Assembly (NCBI GenBank): GCA_018712345.1
Contig: DVHG01000013.1
Span: forward strand, 1 to 52,800
Direction: 5' to 3'
Length of the DNA stretch: 52,800 bases
Origin: Candidatus Onthovicinus excrementipullorum
GTDB taxonomy: Bacteria > Bacillota > Clostridia > Oscillospirales > Acutalibacteraceae
Under the pieces are notes generated by a model. The model did no database searches, was not told the DNA's origin, and worked only from the letters and a program-made list of their open reading frames with translations. Position numbers and translations under genes: made by a program. Of this stretch, positions 49,505 to 52,800 are shown in pieces (within the stretch, counting starts at the first letter, position 1; each line of letters opens with the position of its first letter).

Positions 49505-51637
49505 ATGTCCAAGAAAATGTCCAAAAAGGCTAAGATTGCCGTCGGTATCGTGTGCGGGGTGCTCGCTGCGGCCGTTGTGGCGGCAGGTATCACGGTCGGT
49601 GTCCTCTTCTCGAGTAAGGGGCCGTTCACCGGAACAGTGATTGATGCGAGTACCAACGCCCCCATGGCGGGCGTCAGCGTGTCCGATGGACGCAACGTGG
49701 TAAAAACGGATGATAACGGCCGGTTTACGCTGGAGGGGTACCACAAGAGCCGATTTGTCACCGTGACTACTCCGTCCGGCTATGTGGCGGACAGCTACTA
49801 TCAGCGCGTGGAGAAGAATAAGGAGTCCTACGACTTTAAACTCACCCCGAATGCGGGGATGGGGCAGGAGAAGCACTCCTTCATCCAGGTGGCGGATTCG
49901 GAGATCGGCGAGGACGGCGTCGGCCCGTGGATCGACAGCATCCACACCATGGTGGAGGAGCAGCACCCCGCCTTTATCATCCACACCGGCGACATCTGCT
50001 ATGAGGCCGGCCTCAAGCGCCATATTCACGATATGAATTCCGAAAATATGGGCGTACCCGTCTACTATACGATCGGCAACCACGACTATGTGGACGGCAA
50101 GTACGGAGAGGAGCTGTTTGAGAGCATCTACGGCCCGGTGTGGTACTCCTTTGAGGTGGGGAATATCCATTACGTCGTCACCCCGTTCCAGAACGGCGGG
50201 GACTACAAGTCCGGCTATAATGAAAATGACCGCTGGCGCTGGCTGGCAAACGACCTCGCCAACACGGATCCGGATATGAAGATCGTCATGTTCAACCACA
50301 CCATCTCCCCGGAGGAGAACTATGTCTTCCAGTTTGACAAGCAGACGCTTGACCTCAAGGCGCACAATCTGGTCGCGTGGATCTTCGGCCATTACCACTA
50401 CAATTACATTTATGAGCAGAACGGTGTTGTTAACATCTGCACCTCCCAGCCCGGAGGGGGCGGGATTGACTCCTCCGTCAGCGGCAGCCGTTTGATCACC
50501 CTCGACGGGAACGGAAGCATCACCACGCAGATGTTCTACTACGACTTTACAGGGGAGCCGTCCGCGCCGGAGAACGCCGTGTGGAGCACACAGCTCGACG
50601 GGCGTGTGCTGTTTACGGATATGGTCGCGTCGCCGGACGGCAGCAGGGTTTATACGGCCACCGTGGGTGACGATGTGCCGGGCAGCTGCGGCATCTACTG
50701 CCTGGATGCCCAGACGGGCGAAATCCTCTGGAATGTCCCGGCCAAGAACTCCATTAAGAACAATATAGTCTATCAGAACGGGAAAATCTATGCGCAGGAT
50801 GTGGACGGCCGCGTCTACTGCCTGAACGCCGACGATGGCAGTGAGATCTGGACGGCCCAGGCCAAGCTGGAGCGCTCGCTGGGAACCAGCTCGGGCATCT
50901 GTGTGGACGGGACAGCCGTCTACACGGGCTCCGCTTCCGACGTGACGGCCTTTAACGCGGAGACGGGCGAAGAGATGTGGGGTTATCACCGCAACCGCGG
51001 CGAAAATTCGCCGGCGGAGTTCGTGGTCGCGGGCGATAAGCTGATCATCAGTTCCCACTGGGATGCCATTATTGCGCTGAATAAAAATACCGGGGAACAG
51101 ATCTGGGAGAACATGGATAACGACATCCGATTCCGCAGCTCCACGCCTGTCGCGATCAATGACAGCCGCCTGCTGGTGGCCGATGACGACGCCGTGGCGA
51201 TCGTCAATCTGGAGAACGGAGAGATCACTAAGACGAACTTTGAGGAATATAACTTCGGCTCCAGCGGCCAGCCGGTCCTCGATGGCAGCATCGCCTATCT
51301 GCCCACTGCTACAAAGGGGATCGTCGCCTTCAATCTGGACACGCAGCAGATCGTCTGGGAGATGCAGCCCGGTACGGCGCTCGCCTTTACCGCCTGCTAT
51401 ACCAACGCGAAAAATGCCCTCACCGTGGAGGGTACACCCGTGCTCGCCGGGGATCAATTGATCTTTGCCGCCTCCGATGGATACCTCTATCATGTCTCTA
51501 AAGCGGATGGCTCCGTGATTTCCAAAAGCTCCGTCGGTTCCCCCGTATTCGGCAAGGTTGTGCTCTGTGAGGATGGTTCTGTAATTCTCGGCGACTTCTC
51601 CGGCAGAGTTACACGCTGTGCCGCGCCGCAGGAATAA
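49505..51637 (+). CDS. anchored metallophosphoesterase fused to a PQQ-type beta-propeller
   Basis: The protein has 710 residues. A Lys-rich start and one membrane segment (about 11-33) are followed by a carboxypeptidase-regulatory-like beta domain (about 38-100: FTGTVIDASTNAPMAGVSV). The phosphoesterase domain (about 120-340) has HTGDICYE, YTIGNHDY, MFNHTIS and FGHYHYN. A propeller of PQQ/BamB-like repeats (about 370-705) has repeated GEILWN, YCLNADDGSEIW, FNAETGEEMW and LNKNTGEQIW. It should face outward. The phosphoester substrate is unknown. The first metal block reads VADSEIG where DxH is expected, which may alter metal binding. ATG 49505 follows AAAGGGG; an upstream in-frame start overlaps mnmA. 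Confidence 0.88.
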   Translation: MSKKMSKKAKIAVGIVCGVLAAAVVAAGITVGVLFSSKGPFTGTVIDASTNAPMAGVSVSDGRNVVKTDDNGRFTLEGYHKSRFVTVTTPSGYVADSYYQRVEKNKESYDFKLTPNAGMGQEKHSFIQVADSEIGEDGVGPWIDSIHTMVEEQHPAFIIHTGDICYEAGLKRHIHDMNSENMGVPVYYTIGNHDYVDGKYGEELFESIYGPVWYSFEVGNIHYVVTPFQNGGDYKSGYNENDRWRWLANDLANTDPDMKIVMFNHTISPEENYVFQFDKQTLDLKAHNLVAWIFGHYHYNYIYEQNGVVNICTSQPGGGGIDSSVSGSRLITLDGNGSITTQMFYYDFTGEPSAPENAVWSTQLDGRVLFTDMVASPDGSRVYTATVGDDVPGSCGIYCLDAQTGEILWNVPAKNSIKNNIVYQNGKIYAQDVDGRVYCLNADDGSEIWTAQAKLERSLGTSSGICVDGTAVYTGSASDVTAFNAETGEEMWGYHRNRGENSPAEFVVAGDKLIISSHWDAIIALNKNTGEQIWENMDNDIRFRSSTPVAINDSRLLVADDDAVAIVNLENGEITKTNFEEYNFGSSGQPVLDGSIAYLPTATKGIVAFNLDTQQIVWEMQPGTALAFTACYTNAKNALTVEGTPVLAGDQLIFAASDGYLYHVSKADGSVISKSSVGSPVFGKVVLCEDGSVILGDFSGRVTRCAAPQE

Positions 51638-51673
51638 AGAGAATTTATCAGTCTCCTGTCTTTACGGGAAGGC

Positions 51674-51706
51674 AACGGCCTCCATTCGTAAAACGAGTGG
51701 AGGCCG
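51674..51706. terminator. hairpin after the phosphoesterase gene
   Basis: ACGGCCTCCA and TGGAGGCCGT flank TCGT/ACGA around a short A-rich loop. The stem is strong, but there is no T-tail on either strand, so termination efficiency is uncertain. Confidence 0.55.
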
Positions 51707-51754
51707 TTAGGCTGTAGAAAAGACCGACTGTAGTAATTCCTCCCATGCAGAAGC

Positions 51755-51797
51755 GTGCGAACCCGAAGTGAACATCATTCTCCCGGCAGGTTCGCAC
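51755..51797. repeat. inverted repeat upstream of the CRISPR leader
   Basis: GTGCGAACC (51755-51763) and GGTTCGCAC (51789-51797) are perfect nine-base arms 25 bases apart. The role is unknown; it may mark the outer edge of the leader. Confidence 0.4.
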
Positions 51798-51924
51798 TCC
51801 AAAAACACAGCTGCTTTGGGAAAAAATCACCCGAATGGAGGGCCTTAGGCGCTAATGTGTTGCCTTTTTGTGCAGGTTTGAGCTATAATAATGTTGGTGC
51901 AGAACAGAGTTGTGCATGTTTGCT
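51798..51924 (+). promoter_or_regulatory. CRISPR leader with promoter
   Basis: This gene-free stretch lies directly before the first repeat. It holds TTGCCT (51860-51865), 18 bases, and a perfect TATAAT (51884-51889), which would start transcription about 30 bases before the array. Repeat orientation (GTGGATTGAAAT at the right end) agrees with transcription from left to right. Confidence 0.65.
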
Positions 51925-52800
51925 GTCGCTCCCCGCAGGGGAGCGTGGATTGAAATGAAGCAGGCGCTGACTGATAATTTCCGGGGTTCCGGTCGCTCCC
52001 CGCAGGGGAGCGTGGATTGAAATATAGGTTTCCAACGCTCCGCACTCTGCGACCCGGTCGCTCCCCGCAGGGGGAGCGTGGATTGAAATCTCTCTCCTCT
52101 TTGAGGATTGATACATCCACCCCGTCGCTCCCCGCAGGGGGAGCGTGGATTGAAATACGCCTAACGGAAGAGCTTGAAGTCGGACAAAAGTCGCTCCCCG
52201 CAGGGGGAGCGTGGATTGAAATCAGCAGGTTATTTATGGGGGCCTTATCATCTTTGCCAGTCGCTCCCCGCAGGGGGAGCGTGGATTGAAATAGTTAGGA
52301 TTACACCCAGATCATTTTATTATTCGTCGCTCCCCGCAGGGGGAGCGTGGATTGAAATCAAAAAGTACAAACCTTTTTCCCACACAAAAGATAGTCGCTC
52401 CCCGCAGGGGGAGCGTGGATTGAAATGCGATAGTCTGTGCCGGCACCGGCTGTTGTCCCGGTCGCTCCCCGCAGGGGGAGCGTGGATTGAAATCCTTCAT
52501 GGAAACCCTGGATCAAACGGAGGAAGGTCGCTCCCCGCAGGGGGAGCGTGGATTGAAATACGCGTGATGTTTTCGAGAAATACCTGAACGAGGTCGCTCC
52601 CCGCAGGGGGAGCGTGGATTGAAATAAGATAAAGACGATTATAGATTAACGAGCGTCTATGGTCGCTCCCCGCAGGGGGAGCGTGGATTGAAATTATCGA
52701 GGGTGTAGATTATACGCTCGAAGGTAATGTCGCTCCCCGCAGGGGGAGCGTGGATTGAAATGTTATTTCGTTATATTGTGTACTACGCACTTATCAGTCG
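51925..52800 (+). CRISPR. CRISPR array, subtype I-C-like repeat, runs off the window
   Basis: Thirteen complete repeats start at 51925, 51992, 52057, 52124, 52190, 52260, 52326, 52394, 52461, 52527, 52593, 52662 and 52729. The first four bases of a fourteenth are at 52797. The repeat is 33 bases, beginning GTCGCTCCCC and ending GTGGATTGAAAT, with an eight-base-pair stem (CGCTCCCC/GGGGAGCG) around loop GCAG. Repeats 1 and 2 are 32 bases, with loop GCA. The thirteen spacers are 33-37 bases and all different. The ending and hairpin match subtype I-C (Dvulg-type) repeats. No cas gene lies within the window on the leader side. Confidence 0.97.

Noticed and set aside
49457-51493. Minus-strand open frame of 678 codons opposite the phosphoesterase-propeller gene
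   Set aside because: Antisense shadow of a well-supported gene; no ribosome binding site or recognisable domain.
51845-52587. Open frames across the CRISPR repeats (reading RSPQGERGLK or LPAGGAWIEI again and again)
   Set aside because: These are translations of the repeat units, a well-known artefact; there are no ribosome binding sites and the period equals the repeat-spacer length.

Overview
The window is a chromosomal segment of a moderately high-GC Gram-positive anaerobe. The most likely source is a gut member of the Clostridia, probably Oscillospirales-like; that placement is inference. The signs are sigma-A promoters of TTGACA/TATAAT type, strong GGAGG ribosome binding sites, several GTG and TTG starts, YerB-, VanZ-, TraX- and CPBP-type Firmicutes membrane proteins, GPH sugar symporters, and many intracellular glycoside hydrolases without signal peptides. 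Almost every gene is intact and packed into short operons separated by clear hairpin terminators, so most of the window reads as core chromosome with carbohydrate-use islands.

Layout. 1-230: a cut tRNA-Arg(CCT) and a degenerate second copy. 0.3-9 kb: a YerB-like lipoprotein; two tandem cytosolic GH20 hexosaminidases facing away, from back-to-back promoters, from a four-gene operon (metallophosphoesterase, CPBP membrane protein, galM, NUDIX). 9-13.6 kb: VanZ, a DUF975-like membrane protein, a HAD phosphatase, and a PfkB sugar kinase with its LacI regulator. 13.6-15.8 kb: a membrane-bound alpha/beta hydrolase divergent from lacI, with matching AAACGTTT operators at both promoters. 15.8-17.6 kb: a NahK-like sugar 1-kinase and a CBM9-like protein. 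17.7-26.8 kb: Crp/Fnr regulator, RluA-type pseudouridine synthase, RadC, the SOS-type uvrB-uvrA operon and a BNR-repeat lipoprotein. 26.9-31.6 kb: vWA pseudogene, ADP-ribose pyrophosphatase, M14 peptidase, prmA, TraX, LCP-like protein. 31.6-34 kb: folE-folP-folB-folK, making the pterin arm of folate. 34-38 kb: GPH transporter, malQ, a lipoprotein. 38-39 kb: an AT-rich gap holding a small gene with its own promoter and a very structured 3' region. 39-46.3 kb: MATE exporter, LacX-type epimerase, and a TetR-controlled GH3 beta-glucosidase plus second GPH transporter. 46.4-51.7 kb: tRNA-Val(CAC), an acyltransferase membrane protein, Rrf2-mnmA, and a large secreted or anchored phosphoesterase-propeller protein. 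51.9 kb to the end: a CRISPR array with a subtype I-C-like repeat that runs off the window; no cas gene is present.

Working together: the sugar genes suggest import of oligosaccharides by sodium or proton symport (two GPH paralogues), cytosolic hydrolysis (GH3, two GH20, MalQ), mutarotation (GalM, LacX-like) and phosphorylation (PfkB, NahK-like). The most interesting unexplained item is the structured element at 38.09-38.52 kb, which folds on paper into a three-way junction overlapping the end of a 51-residue gene. The CRISPR array also carries a readable history: its two leader-side repeats share a one-base deletion in the hairpin loop.
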